Assembly (NCBI GenBank): GCA_036351115.1
Contig: JAZBOL010000044.1
Coordinates: 25,298-89,297, forward strand
DNA length: 64,000 nt
DNA from: Marinihelvus sp036351115
Lineage (GTDB): Bacteria; Pseudomonadota; Gammaproteobacteria; Xanthomonadales; SZUA-36
Reading direction: 5' to 3'
Part shown: positions 23,917 through 33,412 of the stretch, in pieces
Numbering within the stretch: position 1 is the stretch's first letter
Layout: the number at the start of each line of letters is the position of its first letter
Notes under the pieces: generated by a model
The model's input: only the letters and a program-made list of their open reading frames with translations
Databases searched by the model: none
What the model was told of the DNA's origin: nothing
Position numbers and translations under genes: made by a program

Positions 23917-26153
23917 GGCGGACCTTCCCGTGCTTCCAGCGACCCACTCGCCTCCCGGTAAGCCCGGCCCAGATCATCCACCGGCGGTCGGCGCCCGCCG
24001 GCTGGCGCCGGGGTGGCGGGGGGCAGCAGGGACCAGGTGGCTTGGCGCAACCGGTCGAGGCATTCCGGACAGCCCGGAACCTCCAGGCGGCCGGCGAGGA
24101 GCATTTTCTCCAGGGTGGCGGCCTGCCGAATCAGGGCGGGCCGCTGCGCCGAACGGCGGGTGAACTCCGTCGCCGCCTGGCGCAGGAGCAACCGTCCGTT
24201 CTCGTCCACGGGCGCGGACGGGGATCGGGTAGCGAGCCACGCCTGCAACGCCGCGATCAGGGCCGTGCTGTCAGGGTCCGGCGCGGCGCTTTCCCGGCGG
24301 ATCCGGCTCTCGATCTCGTCCAGCTCCCCGGTGAGTCGCCGTTCCTCGGTCACGGGTGGCGGTTCGAAGCCGAGGCGGCGGGTATAGATGCGGTCGGCCT
24401 GGCGGGCCAGGTTCAGGTACTTGAGCGCTTCGTACTCGTAAGGCAGGGCTTCTTCCGGATTCGACAGGCGAAGGAACAGCTCCGCCTGCCACATGTTCGC
24501 GATCGAGCGCTTCATGAGGCCGACCGGATTGCGGCGCGTGATGGGCCCGATGTCCGCGGCGCCGTGGTCGTGCATGAACCGGGCCACCAGGTCCGCGGCG
24601 CTGCCGGAAGTGTCCGGGCCGGTCGGCGCGTCGTCGCCGTGATCGTGATCATGATCGTGATCGTGGTCTTCGCCGGCATCAGCGGGATCTTCCTCGCCAT
24701 CACCGGCGCCGAAGGGGGAACCGCCCTCCTCGAACTCGTCGCCGAGGTACTGACCGTAGCGGCCCTTCAGATCGGACTGGGCCTGGCCGAGGGCCCGGGA
24801 CAGGTCGTCGAATTCTTCCCTTGCCAGGCTGTCCCGATCGGCGATCAGCTGTTCCGTTTCGATGATGATCTGCCGCTGGCTCTTGAAGTAGTCGGGCAGT
24901 ACGTCCATGGCCAGGCCTTCGGCGAGGAGCGGCTCCGGCGCCTCGTCCAGCCAGCGGACCACCACGGTGTCGGAGCGGCTTTCGTTGGGATCGTCGGGCC
25001 GGTTGTCCCGGGCGACGGTGAAGAAGTACACCTCGTCGCCGGGCTCCATGCCGAGTTCCCGGAGGTTCCACTGGCGCTCGAGGCGCTTCCCGCCTTCCAG
25101 CGGTGATTCCGCGTCGAAGCCGAACACCGCGTCCCGGAACTTGACGCCTTCCCCGGAACCCTTGGCCACGGAGGCGCGGATCTCGGCGGGTCCGATGCCG
25201 TAGTCGTCCTCGGCGTCCACCCGGTAATCCACCGTCACCGGCCCTTCCGGCGGAACTTCCACGGCAGTTACCGCGGGTGTCCGGACTCGCAGGCGCGGAG
25301 CGCGGTCGAGGGTGACCGTCAGCGTGTGCACGCCGGGGAGGGGCCGGATCTCCGTGCCGTCCAGGCGTTCGAAGCGGTACAGGGAGGACCGCTGTACCAC
25401 CGCGGTGCCCTGCCGCAGGCCATCCGGGCCGCGGCCTAGGAGCAGCGATTTATCCGTTCCGCTGCCGTCACTGAGCACCAGGCGCAGCGGCGCCTCGACG
25501 GGGTCCTCGAGGCGCCAGGTGACCGCTGCGCCTTCGGGCAGGGTGACGTCGTATTGCGTTTCACTCAGGGCAGGCAGCGCCGTGTACGCCGGTGGCACGA
25601 TCTCGATGTCGCGCAGGGTCGGCAGGGTCGTCGCGAAGGCCTGCGCCCCGGCCCGTTCGCCCGGCCCCGGTGCGGCGGGCTGGGCCGCATCGCGCAGGGC
25701 CGGCGCCCCCCACCAGGCCACGGCGCCTGCGGCAATCCCGATCAGCAGGGGCAGGGCGCGAAGGGGAGGCAGCCAGCGCTCGGGGTGTTCCCCGATGGCT
25801 GACGCGGTTGCCTCGATGCGCGCGCGCTGCAGCCGCTGCACGGGCGTCAGTCCTTCAGCCGGCTCCAGCAGCAACCGGGCGCTTTCCTCCAGCGCCGAAA
25901 AGCGCCGGTCCAGGTGTTCCGCCACGCGTTGCCGGTCCGCCCGGATTGCGCGGCTGTTGCCCGCGCGCAGCAGCACGGTGCACAGGGCGACGATGGCGGC
26001 GGCCAGGGCGGGGATGGGCGCCGCCGAGCCGCCAAAGGAGGCCAGCGCTCCGGCTGCCATGCCGGCAGCGGCGCCTTCCAGCAAGGCCCGCAGCCAGCCG
26101 CGTCGGCGAAACCGCCGGACGAGCGCGTCACCGTCCAGGAGGATGGGCTTCAC
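23913..26153 (-). CDS. DUF4175-like large membrane protein with His-Asp tract
   Basis: A 746-residue protein. Two N-terminal membrane segments (about 27-60 and 130-150), a periplasmic beta-rich part, then a long charged helical part (YFKSQRQIIIETEQLIADRDSLA). This layout fits DUF4175-type proteins seen next to MoxR/DUF58 genes, but the assignment is tentative. Residues near 495-503 are an unusual alternating His-Asp tract (DHDHDHDHD). Coupled to both neighbours by 4-nt overlaps. Confidence 0.7.
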   Translation of the reverse strand: MKPILLDGDALVRRFRRRGWLRALLEGAAAGMAAGALASFGGSAAPIPALAAAIVALCTVLLRAGNSRAIRADRQRVAEHLDRRFSALEESARLLLEPAEGLTPVQRLQRARIEATASAIGEHPERWLPPLRALPLLIGIAAGAVAWWGAPALRDAAQPAAPGPGERAGAQAFATTLPTLRDIEIVPPAYTALPALSETQYDVTLPEGAAVTWRLEDPVEAPLRLVLSDGSGTDKSLLLGRGPDGLRQGTAVVQRSSLYRFERLDGTEIRPLPGVHTLTVTLDRAPRLRVRTPAVTAVEVPPEGPVTVDYRVDAEDDYGIGPAEIRASVAKGSGEGVKFRDAVFGFDAESPLEGGKRLERQWNLRELGMEPGDEVYFFTVARDNRPDDPNESRSDTVVVRWLDEAPEPLLAEGLAMDVLPDYFKSQRQIIIETEQLIADRDSLAREEFDDLSRALGQAQSDLKGRYGQYLGDEFEEGGSPFGAGDGEEDPADAGEDHDHDHDHDHGDDAPTGPDTSGSAADLVARFMHDHGAADIGPITRRNPVGLMKRSIANMWQAELFLRLSNPEEALPYEYEALKYLNLARQADRIYTRRLGFEPPPVTEERRLTGELDEIESRIRRESAAPDPDSTALIAALQAWLATRSPSAPVDENGRLLLRQAATEFTRRSAQRPALIRQAATLEKMLLAGRLEVPGCPECLDRLRQATWSLLPPATPAPAGGRRPPVDDLGRAYREASGSLEAREGPP

Positions 26154-27445
26154 GGGAGCGCTGACCTCCGGGGCCGCTCACTCAGCCAGCGCTCCAGCAC
26201 GAAGAGCAGGGCGATCGCCAGGGCCAGCCATGGCGCCAGGGGGCGAGCGGGCCCCGTGGATGCAGTGTTTTCGCGTGTGAGAACGGCGGTCGGGTCCGCC
26301 GGCGCCCGATCGAAACCGGCGCCCCAGGCTGCCTCGCCCAGGAGCAGGCGGAACAACGCTTCCGGGAAGGCCGCGTTCGCGACCAGGCCGTCGTCGTCCA
26401 GGCGGCCCTGGTAGACCAGGCGCCTGGTCTGTCCCAGGCGGGTTTCCAACAGCAGGGGCTGGCCATCGGCATTCCACCAGGGGACGGCCTCGGTTTCCGC
26501 GATGCCGTCCGCCGGGCCGGCGCGGCGGGTCATGGCGTGCAGCTGCGGAAAATGCGGCAGCCTCGCCTCGGAGCGCACCGTCGCCGGATTGGCGGGGCGG
26601 TCCTCGAGCCAGACCCCGTCGCCCCAGGCCCGGACCAGGTCCTGCGGCGCCGGAGCATCACCCAGCCAGATCATGATGCGTTGCTCCGCCTCGGTGGTCG
26701 CCGAAGGCGGTCGGGGAGGCCGGCTGGTCGGTCCACGGTCGAGGCTCAGCGCCAGGTTCCGGTGAGTCGCGAGCGCTTCGAGGGCCAGTTGTATCCGGGC
26801 CGCGTCCGCTTCACGTCCCGGCGCGTGGAGAAGCTGTATCGCGAGCTGGGCGAACCGGCCGCCGGCCGGGGTGGCTGTTCCCGTGGCCGGGTAGCCCGCG
26901 GCCCGATCGATGTGCCAGGTCAGCGTACTGCCGAAGGCCGGCGGTGCATCGGGAAACTGGCCGGCGGCTCCCAGGGCGAAGACGTGCACCTCTCCCGTGT
27001 GCTGAACGGTGGCCAGGCGCTCCGCGAGCAGGCTCCAGGGGTCTTCCGTGCCGGAGGCATCGACCCCCGCCATCGACCCGGTGCCGGGCCCCAGGACGTA
27101 CCGGTTGTCGAAGGCCGCGAGCGCCGCGGCCACATCGGGCGTGTGCCCGAGCCATTCCGGCGTCACGTAGGCCGTGTCGCCTTGCAGGGTCTCGAGGCCC
27201 CGCTGGGCCAGCTGGGCCAGGAGGAGGGCCGCCAGCGCGAGCAGCAGCAGCCGCAGGAGCAGCAACAGCCATTGCACCAGGCGGACCTCGGTGACCCGTT
27301 GCCGCTGGGCCTGGCGATACAGGGCGATGTTCCCCACGAGCACACGCTTGCCGCGACTGCGGCTGAACAGGTGAATGAGCAGGGGTACCGCGAGGGCGGC
27401 CAGGGCGAACAGGCCCGCGGGCGCCAGCAGGGTCAGTCCGTTCAC
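26150..27445 (-). CDS. BatA N-terminal domain membrane protein
   Basis: A 431-residue protein. LLAPAGLFALAALAVPLLIHLFSRSRGKRV at the start (quoted in part) is the aerotolerance-regulator/BatA N-terminal membrane domain; a second segment follows (WLLLLLRLLLLALAALLLAQL) and one lies near the C-terminus (PLAPWLALAIALLFVLERWL). The periplasmic middle does not show a clear DxSxS MIDAS motif, so it is a BatA-like scaffold and not a standard von Willebrand protein. It overlaps its neighbours by 4 nt at both ends. Confidence 0.8.
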   Translation of the reverse strand: MNGLTLLAPAGLFALAALAVPLLIHLFSRSRGKRVLVGNIALYRQAQRQRVTEVRLVQWLLLLLRLLLLALAALLLAQLAQRGLETLQGDTAYVTPEWLGHTPDVAAALAAFDNRYVLGPGTGSMAGVDASGTEDPWSLLAERLATVQHTGEVHVFALGAAGQFPDAPPAFGSTLTWHIDRAAGYPATGTATPAGGRFAQLAIQLLHAPGREADAARIQLALEALATHRNLALSLDRGPTSRPPRPPSATTEAEQRIMIWLGDAPAPQDLVRAWGDGVWLEDRPANPATVRSEARLPHFPQLHAMTRRAGPADGIAETEAVPWWNADGQPLLLETRLGQTRRLVYQGRLDDDGLVANAAFPEALFRLLLGEAAWGAGFDRAPADPTAVLTRENTASTGPARPLAPWLALAIALLFVLERWLSERPRRSALP

Positions 27446-28338
27446 GACACGAGTCGGCGCTGGCGCCGTCCCAGGAAGGCGGCCATGGCCTCGTCCAGGG
27501 GCTGGTCGATGTCGATCTCGTCCAGGCTGATCTCAAGGGCGCCGAGCCGGCGTCGGAGTCGTTCCTGGTAGGCTTCCGCAGCCTGGCGGTAGCCCTCCCT
27601 GGCCCGGGTGGCGTTCACGAGCACCGTCTCCCCGGTTTCCAGGTCCTCGAAGCGGGTCGGCCCGTCGTGGGGGAACTGCAGTTCGTCAGCGCACCGCAAC
27701 TGGAGGGCCGCCACGTCGTTGTGGCGCGTGCTGGCCTGGCGCAGAAAGGTCTCGATTTCCGTGTCGAGCTGGTGCAGGTCACTGACCACGAGCACCAGCC
27801 CCGGGACCTGCAGCCGGTCGAGGTGAACGCGCAAATCACCGGGATCGGGAAACCCGCCCTCCGGCTGAACGCCATGCAGCGCCTTGATGATGCGGTGCCA
27901 TTGCCGCTGTCCGGTGGCCGGCGGAAGCAGGTGCCGCCGCCCCTGGGTCAGGGCGAGCAAGCCTACCGCGTCGCCCTGGCCCTGGGCGAGATAGGCCAGG
28001 GTGGCCACGAGGTGCCGGGCGTAGTCGAACTTGCTCCAGGCGCCGCCCTCGCTCGCCTGCGCCATCGAGCGGCTCGCGTCCAGCACGAACCAGATGGCGA
28101 TCTCGCTTTCCCGCTCCGCTTCGCGGACGAAATAGCGGTCGGAGCGGGCGTAGAGTTTCCAGTCGATGCGCGCCGGATCGTCGCCCGGTTCGTAGGCACG
28201 GTACTGGCTGAATTCGATGCCCACGCCCCGCTGGTGGCTCGGCTGGATCCCATGCAGGAAGCCGTCCGCGACGGTTCGGGCGACCAGGGGCAGGTCACGA
28301 ACGCGCGCCAGGGTCCTGGGGTCGATGAATCGCTCCAT
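27442..28338 (-). CDS. DUF58 family protein
   Basis: A 298-residue protein with the DUF58 signature EFSQYRAYEPGDDPARIDWKLYARSDRYFVRE (quoted in part, about residues 42-73) and a von Willebrand-like MIDAS motif DASRSM. DUF58 proteins pair with MoxR ATPases as predicted chaperone or metal-insertion partners. It starts 39 nt after the MoxR stop and overlaps the BatA-like gene by 4 nt. Confidence 0.92.
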   Translation of the reverse strand: MERFIDPRTLARVRDLPLVARTVADGFLHGIQPSHQRGVGIEFSQYRAYEPGDDPARIDWKLYARSDRYFVREAERESEIAIWFVLDASRSMAQASEGGAWSKFDYARHLVATLAYLAQGQGDAVGLLALTQGRRHLLPPATGQRQWHRIIKALHGVQPEGGFPDPGDLRVHLDRLQVPGLVLVVSDLHQLDTEIETFLRQASTRHNDVAALQLRCADELQFPHDGPTRFEDLETGETVLVNATRAREGYRQAAEAYQERLRRRLGALEISLDEIDIDQPLDEAMAAFLGRRQRRLVS

Positions 28339-28377
28339 GGCCTGGCTCGTCCGACCGGTCCCTGACGCCGCCGGGCC

Positions 28378-29373
28378 TCAGTCCAGGCGGCTCGCGGGCT
28401 TCGGCACGCCGTCAAACACCTGCGCCACGATGGCGTCCGTGCTGACGCCGTCCGCCTCGGCCTGGAAGTTCAGCAGCAGGCGGTGGCGCAGCGCCGCCGG
28501 GGCAATGGCGCCCAGGTCGTCCAGGGTCACGGCGAAGCGCCCGCGAAGCACGGCATGCGCCTTGGCGCACAGCACGAGGGCCTGTCCGGCCCGCGGGCCG
28601 GCGCCCCAGCGCAGGTACTGCTTTACGCTCTCGATCCCGCTGTCCGCCGGCCGGGTCGCCCGGACGATGGCTGCCACGTAGCGCATGAGGGCGTCGCTGA
28701 TTTCCACCTCCCGGACCAGGGCCTGCAGGCGCACCATGTCGGTGGCGTCCAGCACCGGCTCCACGGCGGGGGCGGGTTTGCCGGTCGTGCGCTCCAGGAT
28801 GTCCACCTCTTCCTCGAGATCCGGGTAGCCGACCTGGATGAACAGCAGGAAGCGGTCCAGCTGGGCCTCGGGCAGGGGATAGGTGCCGGCCTGCTCCACC
28901 GGGTTCTGGGTCGCGAGCACGAAGAAGGGCTCGGCCAGCACGTGGCGCTCACCGGCGTAGCTCACGGCATGCTCCTGCATCGCCTCGAGCAGGGCGGCCT
29001 GGGTCTTCGGCGGCGTGCGGTTGATCTCGTCGGCGAGCAGCACGTTGGTGAAGACCGGGCCGCGCTGAAACTTGAAGAAGCGCTTGCCGGTGCCGTGGTC
29101 CTCCTCGAGGATTTCCGTGCCGATGATGTCGCTGGGCATGAGATCCGGGGTGAACTGCACCCGGTGAAAGTCCAGCTCCAGGGTTCGCGCCAGCGTGCTC
29201 ACCATGAGCGTCTTCGCGAGGCCCGGCACCCCCTCGAGGATGCAGTGCCCCCCGCCCAGCAGGCTGATCAGCATTTCGTCCACCACCTGCCGCTGGCCGA
29301 CAATGACCTTGCCGATCTCGTTCGCGGCGCGGGAGAGTTTATCGAGGAGCTGCTGGATATCGGTTTCGTTCAT
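28378..29373 (-). CDS. MoxR family AAA+ ATPase
   Basis: From the ATG at 29373 the product is 331 residues. Walker A variant EGVPGLAKT, Walker B LLADEINR, sensor 1 ATQNPVEQAGTYPLPEAQLDRF and the Arg-rich C-terminal lid are characteristic of MoxR. It is a cytoplasmic ATPase thought to assist maturation of partner complexes. The upstream extension to 29472 lies in the DUF4159 gene and is rejected. Confidence 0.95.
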   Translation of the reverse strand: MNETDIQQLLDKLSRAANEIGKVIVGQRQVVDEMLISLLGGGHCILEGVPGLAKTLMVSTLARTLELDFHRVQFTPDLMPSDIIGTEILEEDHGTGKRFFKFQRGPVFTNVLLADEINRTPPKTQAALLEAMQEHAVSYAGERHVLAEPFFVLATQNPVEQAGTYPLPEAQLDRFLLFIQVGYPDLEEEVDILERTTGKPAPAVEPVLDATDMVRLQALVREVEISDALMRYVAAIVRATRPADSGIESVKQYLRWGAGPRAGQALVLCAKAHAVLRGRFAVTLDDLGAIAPAALRHRLLLNFQAEADGVSTDAIVAQVFDGVPKPASRLD

Positions 29374-29381
29374 CGGTTGCC

Positions 29382-30143
29382 CTAGGCCGTCATGGCGTAC
29401 ATCACGATGTTCACGGCGAACTTCGTGTTGTCCTCCACCATGAAGCGCTTGTTGCGAAAGTCGTAATCCCACTCGCAGCCGTAGTCCTTGTTGCTGTAGA
29501 GGACGGCGATCCGGCCGTCGATCTCGATGGCCTTGAGGTACTCGTGCACCAGGTCGTCGCCCCAGCCGTTGAGTTCCTGGCCGGTGCGCGGCGGGCCGTC
29601 GAACTCGAAAAAGCTGGAGTAGATCGGGTGGTCGTTCGGTATCTTCTTCAGTGCGTCCGGCCCGAAGAGCTCGGCCATCTGCGTCTCGAAGCTGCGCGCG
29701 AACAGGCCGTCGATGTCGTGATTGCAGTCGTCCACGAACACGAAGCCGCCGTTACGGACATAGGTTTCGAAGTGCTGCCGCTCCGCGTGGTTGAAGCGCA
29801 CCAGGCGGCGGCCCGCGAGGTAGCAGAAGGGAGCGGTGAGCATGGCCGGGTCGCCCAGGGCCACCACGCGCTCGTTGATGTCGACCCGGAGTGTCGTGTA
29901 CTCGATGAGCGCGTTCAGGATGTTCGCCGGGGCGCGTTCGTCCACGTCCCAGTCACCGGATTCGTAGCTCAGGCGGGTGAAGACGAAATCCGCAACGTCC
30001 CCGGCCCGCGCCGCGAGGGGAAGCAGCCCGGCCGATCCCGCGAGCATGCCGGCCGGCAGCGTCGTGAGCAGGTGGGTGAGGAGGGTGCGGCGATGCAAGG
30101 TCGAATCCCGGGGTCGCGTTGAAGCGGGTCGCCGCCGGGACAC
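29382..30143 (-). CDS. DUF4159 family exported protein
   Basis: Up to 253 residues from GTG at 30143; TTG at 30098 would start just before HRRTLLTHLL. The N-terminus has a twin-arginine-like RRTLL followed by a hydrophobic stretch ending LAARAGD. The mature domain (FVFTRLSYESGDWDVDERAPANILNAL, FETYVRNGGFVFVDDCNHD and FGPDALKKIPNDHPIYSSFF) is DUF4159. It is commonly encoded beside MoxR/DUF58 genes. Function unknown; the GGFVFVDD segment resembles glutamine-amidotransferase-like folds. Confidence 0.88.
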   Translation of the reverse strand: MSRRRPASTRPRDSTLHRRTLLTHLLTTLPAGMLAGSAGLLPLAARAGDVADFVFTRLSYESGDWDVDERAPANILNALIEYTTLRVDINERVVALGDPAMLTAPFCYLAGRRLVRFNHAERQHFETYVRNGGFVFVDDCNHDIDGLFARSFETQMAELFGPDALKKIPNDHPIYSSFFEFDGPPRTGQELNGWGDDLVHEYLKAIEIDGRIAVLYSNKDYGCEWDYDFRNKRFMVEDNTKFAVNIVMYAMTA

Positions 30144-30168
30144 ACGGCCCCGGCGGCGATCCGGGTCG

Positions 30169-31545
30169 TCAGACGGCGTCGGACAGGCTCGAGAAGGTGA
30201 AGTCGCGAATCTTCATGGGCGGAATCATGGAGCCGTTGATGCGCACCGGCTTGCCCAGTTCCTCGATGTTGTTCAGCATCACGATGGGCGACTCGTTGAA
30301 ACGGAAATTCTTGATCGGGTACTTGATTTCGCCGTCCTCGATGTAGAACGTACCGTCGCGGGTCAGGCCCGTGTACAGCTGCGTCTGCGGGTCCAGCTGG
30401 CGGATGTACCAGAGACGCGTCACCAGGACACCGCGGCGCGTGTCCCGGATCATCTCTTCGAGGGTCGCGTCGCCGCCTTCCATGATGAGCTGCACGCCGC
30501 CGCCGAAGAGGCCGCCCCCGGTGTAGGGCGTCGGCACGTGCGGGACGCCGGTCTTTTCGGCCCAGTAGCGCGAGTTGGGCAGGGTCTTGACCACGCCCTT
30601 GTCGATCCACACCGTCTTGCCCACCGGGGCGCCTTCACCGGAAAACGCCGGTGTGGGTACCTCCGGGTGCAGGGGGTCGCTCCACACCGTGATGCGCTCG
30701 TCGAACATCTTCTCGCCCACGCGGTTGCGCGGCGCGCCTTCCGGCAACGCCTCGCCTTCCGGCGGCTTTTTGCTCATGAAACTGCGGCCTTCGTCGGCCT
30801 GCCGCTGGCCCATGGCACCGGCCATGTTGGCGAGGAGCGTGACGCTGGCGGCGGGCTCCAGGATGACCGTGTAACGCCCCGGTTCCATCTCCTTCGTCTC
30901 CACCGATCCCCGGGCTTTCTGGATGGCGATGGCCGAAGCGGCGCCCGTGTCGAGCTTGTCCACGTCGTTGAAGTCGCGGGTGACCCAGCCGGAGCCCCGG
31001 CCGTCTTCCGTCCGGATGGTCACGGTGAAGTCCACGTTCGTGGCCTTGTGATAGGCGAACATGCCCTTGTGGTTGGCGATGGCGCTGAAGCCCCGCGTGT
31101 CGTTCAGGAACCCGGCCGCCACCAGGTCATTCTCCCTGGAGGGGCCGATGCTCGCATCCGCCATCTCGGCGCGTTTTGCCGGGGTCATGGTGGCCGTGGA
31201 CTCCTTCCAGGCGTCGACCGTGTCGTACTCTGCCGGCCCGAGCATGGGCATGTGCTCCGGGTTTTCCGGCGCCAGGCGGGCGAGCTCCTCGGAGCGCCGC
31301 ACCACTTTTTCCAGCGAGGCGTCGTCGAACTCGTTGATGGTGGCCGTGCCGGTCTGCTTGCCGAACGACGACTGCACCGCCAGGGTGACGTCGCTCACCT
31401 CGCCGGCCGTGGAGACCGTGTTGCGCGCGTAGCGGATGTTGCCGGCCTCGGAGCCGTCGAGATTGACCCAGCACTCGTCGGCCTGGGAGTAGGACAGTAC
31501 TTTCTCCAGCAGCGCCCGGGCTTCCTGTTCCGTGTAAATAGCCAT
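30169..31545 (-). CDS. pmbA: TldE/PmbA family protein
   Basis: A 458-residue protein of the TldD/TldE family without the HExxxH zinc motif, as expected for the TldE subunit. It has the family segments GSEAGNIRYARNTVSTAGEVSD, GFLNDTRGFSAIANHKGMFAYHK, SGEGAPVGKTVWIDKGVVK and the C-terminal GEIKYPIKNFRFNESPIVMLNNIE. TldE partners TldD in a heterodimeric protease for modified peptides. It starts with MAIYTEQEARALLEKVL and has no export signal, unlike its partner gene upstream. Confidence 0.93.
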   Translation of the reverse strand: MAIYTEQEARALLEKVLSYSQADECWVNLDGSEAGNIRYARNTVSTAGEVSDVTLAVQSSFGKQTGTATINEFDDASLEKVVRRSEELARLAPENPEHMPMLGPAEYDTVDAWKESTATMTPAKRAEMADASIGPSRENDLVAAGFLNDTRGFSAIANHKGMFAYHKATNVDFTVTIRTEDGRGSGWVTRDFNDVDKLDTGAASAIAIQKARGSVETKEMEPGRYTVILEPAASVTLLANMAGAMGQRQADEGRSFMSKKPPEGEALPEGAPRNRVGEKMFDERITVWSDPLHPEVPTPAFSGEGAPVGKTVWIDKGVVKTLPNSRYWAEKTGVPHVPTPYTGGGLFGGGVQLIMEGGDATLEEMIRDTRRGVLVTRLWYIRQLDPQTQLYTGLTRDGTFYIEDGEIKYPIKNFRFNESPIVMLNNIEELGKPVRINGSMIPPMKIRDFTFSSLSDAV

Positions 31546-31580
31546 GCTTGTTTCCTCTGAAATCCTGTTATCCGGGGCGA

Positions 31581-33215
31581 TCAGCCGACCTTGCGGGCCG
31601 TGTTGATCACGTTCACTGCGTTAAAGCGCGTGGTCGGACAGCCGTGGGACACGGCGCTGACCTGTGAGGGCTGGCCCTTACCGTCGAAGAAGGAGCCGCC
31701 CACGCGGTAATCCGACTCGCCGGCCATGGCCACGCAGGAGTTCCAGAATTCCTGGGTATTGGACTGGTAGGCCACGTCCTCGATCTGGTCAGTGATCTTG
31801 CCGTCCTTGATCTCGTAGAACAGCTGGCCGCCGAACTGGAAGTTGTAGCGCTGCTGATCGATGGAGAAGGAGCCGCGGCCGACGATGTAGATGCCATTCT
31901 CGACGTCCTTGATGATGTCGTCGGCGCTGAGATCCTCCGTCGGATTCGGCCGCAGGGACACGTTGGGCATGCGCTGGAACTGCACGTCGGCCCAGCTCTG
32001 GGAGTAGCAGCAACCATGGGACTCGTCCTGGTCGATCATGTGCACCTGGTCCCGGATGGCCTGGTAGTTCACCAGGATGCCGTCCTTCACCAGGTCCCAT
32101 TCCTTCGTCTTAACCCCCTCGTCGTCGTACTCAACGTAGCCGAGGGAGTGTTTCTGCGTCTTGTCGGCGAAGAGGTTGACGATGTCCGAGCCGTACTGGA
32201 AGTTGCCGCTGCGCCACTTGTCGAGGGTGGCAAAGCTGGTGCCGGCGAAGTTGGCCTCGTAGCCCAGTACGCGGTCGAGCTCCAGCGGGTGGCCGACGGA
32301 CTCGTGGATCGTCAGCATGAGGTGGTGCGGGTCGAGCACGAGGTCGTACTTGCCCGGCTCGACGGAGCGCGCCTTGAGCTTGGCCTGGAGCTGCTGGCCG
32401 GCTTCCTTCGCGTCGCGCACCATGTCGTAGGACCAGCGGTAGCCGACGTTGGCCCCCTGCACGTTGATCTGTTCCGCGGGGTCGCCGTCGAGGTACTCGA
32501 AGCCCATGCCCACCGGGTTGCCCAGGCCGCCGCGCTGCTTGAAGCCGGCGGCGCCCACGGCGGTGGCGAAGAAGGGCGCCCACAGCCGGTGCACGTCCTG
32601 GTCGATGTAGGAACCGTCGGTGGAGGCGAAAAACTTCTGTTCGTTCACCTGGAACAGCACGGAGGTGATGAAGTTGGCGCCGTTGTCCAGGGCGGCGTTG
32701 TTGACCTCCATGAGCAGGTCCACCTTCTCCTTGATCGGCACCTCGAACGCGTTCTTTCGGATCGGCGTCTGCCACTGCACGTCGCCCACGCCGGTGACCG
32801 GAGCGAGTTTGACCGGCTCGGTCTGAAACTTGGAGTTGGCTTTCGCGACGGCGACCGCCTTCTGCGCGGCCTCGGCGATGGCGTCCGGCGTCATGCTCGA
32901 GGTAGCGGCGAAGCCCCAGGTGCCGTTGGCGATCACGCGGACACCGATGCCGGCGGATTCCGTGTTCACAATGTTGTCGACGCGTTTTTCCTGGGCCGTG
33001 ATGAACTGGTTCAGGTAGCGGCCGATGCGGGCATCGGCGTAGGTCGCGCCGGCCTTCGTGGCGGCATTCAGGGCGATGTTCGCGAGGTCTTTCTTGGTCG
33101 CGAAGTCCATGCCGGTTTGCACCAGCTCCGATGCGCTCACGATGCGCCCGGTAATGGGCAGCATCAGGCCCGCGGCGCCGATGCCGGTGAGTTTGACGAA
33201 GTCTCGTCTGTCCAT
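31581..33215 (-). CDS. tldD: TldD family metalloprotease with Tat signal
   Basis: A 544-residue protein that begins MDRRDFVKLTGIGAAGLMLP, a twin-arginine signal. The catalytic HExxxH is in TIHESVGHPLELDRVLGYEANFAGTS, and a Cys in VSHGCPTT near the C-terminus is the likely third zinc ligand. The mature part is longer than classical cytoplasmic TldD. It is the first gene of the long minus-strand operon; a promoter should lie in 33216-33412. Export by Tat implies the TldD/TldE pair works in the periplasm or that TldE is carried with it. Confidence 0.93.
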   Translation of the reverse strand: MDRRDFVKLTGIGAAGLMLPITGRIVSASELVQTGMDFATKKDLANIALNAATKAGATYADARIGRYLNQFITAQEKRVDNIVNTESAGIGVRVIANGTWGFAATSSMTPDAIAEAAQKAVAVAKANSKFQTEPVKLAPVTGVGDVQWQTPIRKNAFEVPIKEKVDLLMEVNNAALDNGANFITSVLFQVNEQKFFASTDGSYIDQDVHRLWAPFFATAVGAAGFKQRGGLGNPVGMGFEYLDGDPAEQINVQGANVGYRWSYDMVRDAKEAGQQLQAKLKARSVEPGKYDLVLDPHHLMLTIHESVGHPLELDRVLGYEANFAGTSFATLDKWRSGNFQYGSDIVNLFADKTQKHSLGYVEYDDEGVKTKEWDLVKDGILVNYQAIRDQVHMIDQDESHGCCYSQSWADVQFQRMPNVSLRPNPTEDLSADDIIKDVENGIYIVGRGSFSIDQQRYNFQFGGQLFYEIKDGKITDQIEDVAYQSNTQEFWNSCVAMAGESDYRVGGSFFDGKGQPSQVSAVSHGCPTTRFNAVNVINTARKVG

Positions 33216-33412
33216 GCGTTCTTCCCTCGGGGGTGGATTCTCTGGGGGTGCGCCGCACGAGTTGGCCGGCGCCGGTCGGTCACTTTACTGCAACACGGTG
33301 AAAGCGAGCAAAAGGCTAGGGCTCGGGGAGCCGTCGCGGGAGTGGCGAAGGTCATGGGTCGGCGCGGGGTGTATGGTCCGGCGTGCGCCGAGCACGCCAA
33401 TGCCGGCTCGCG

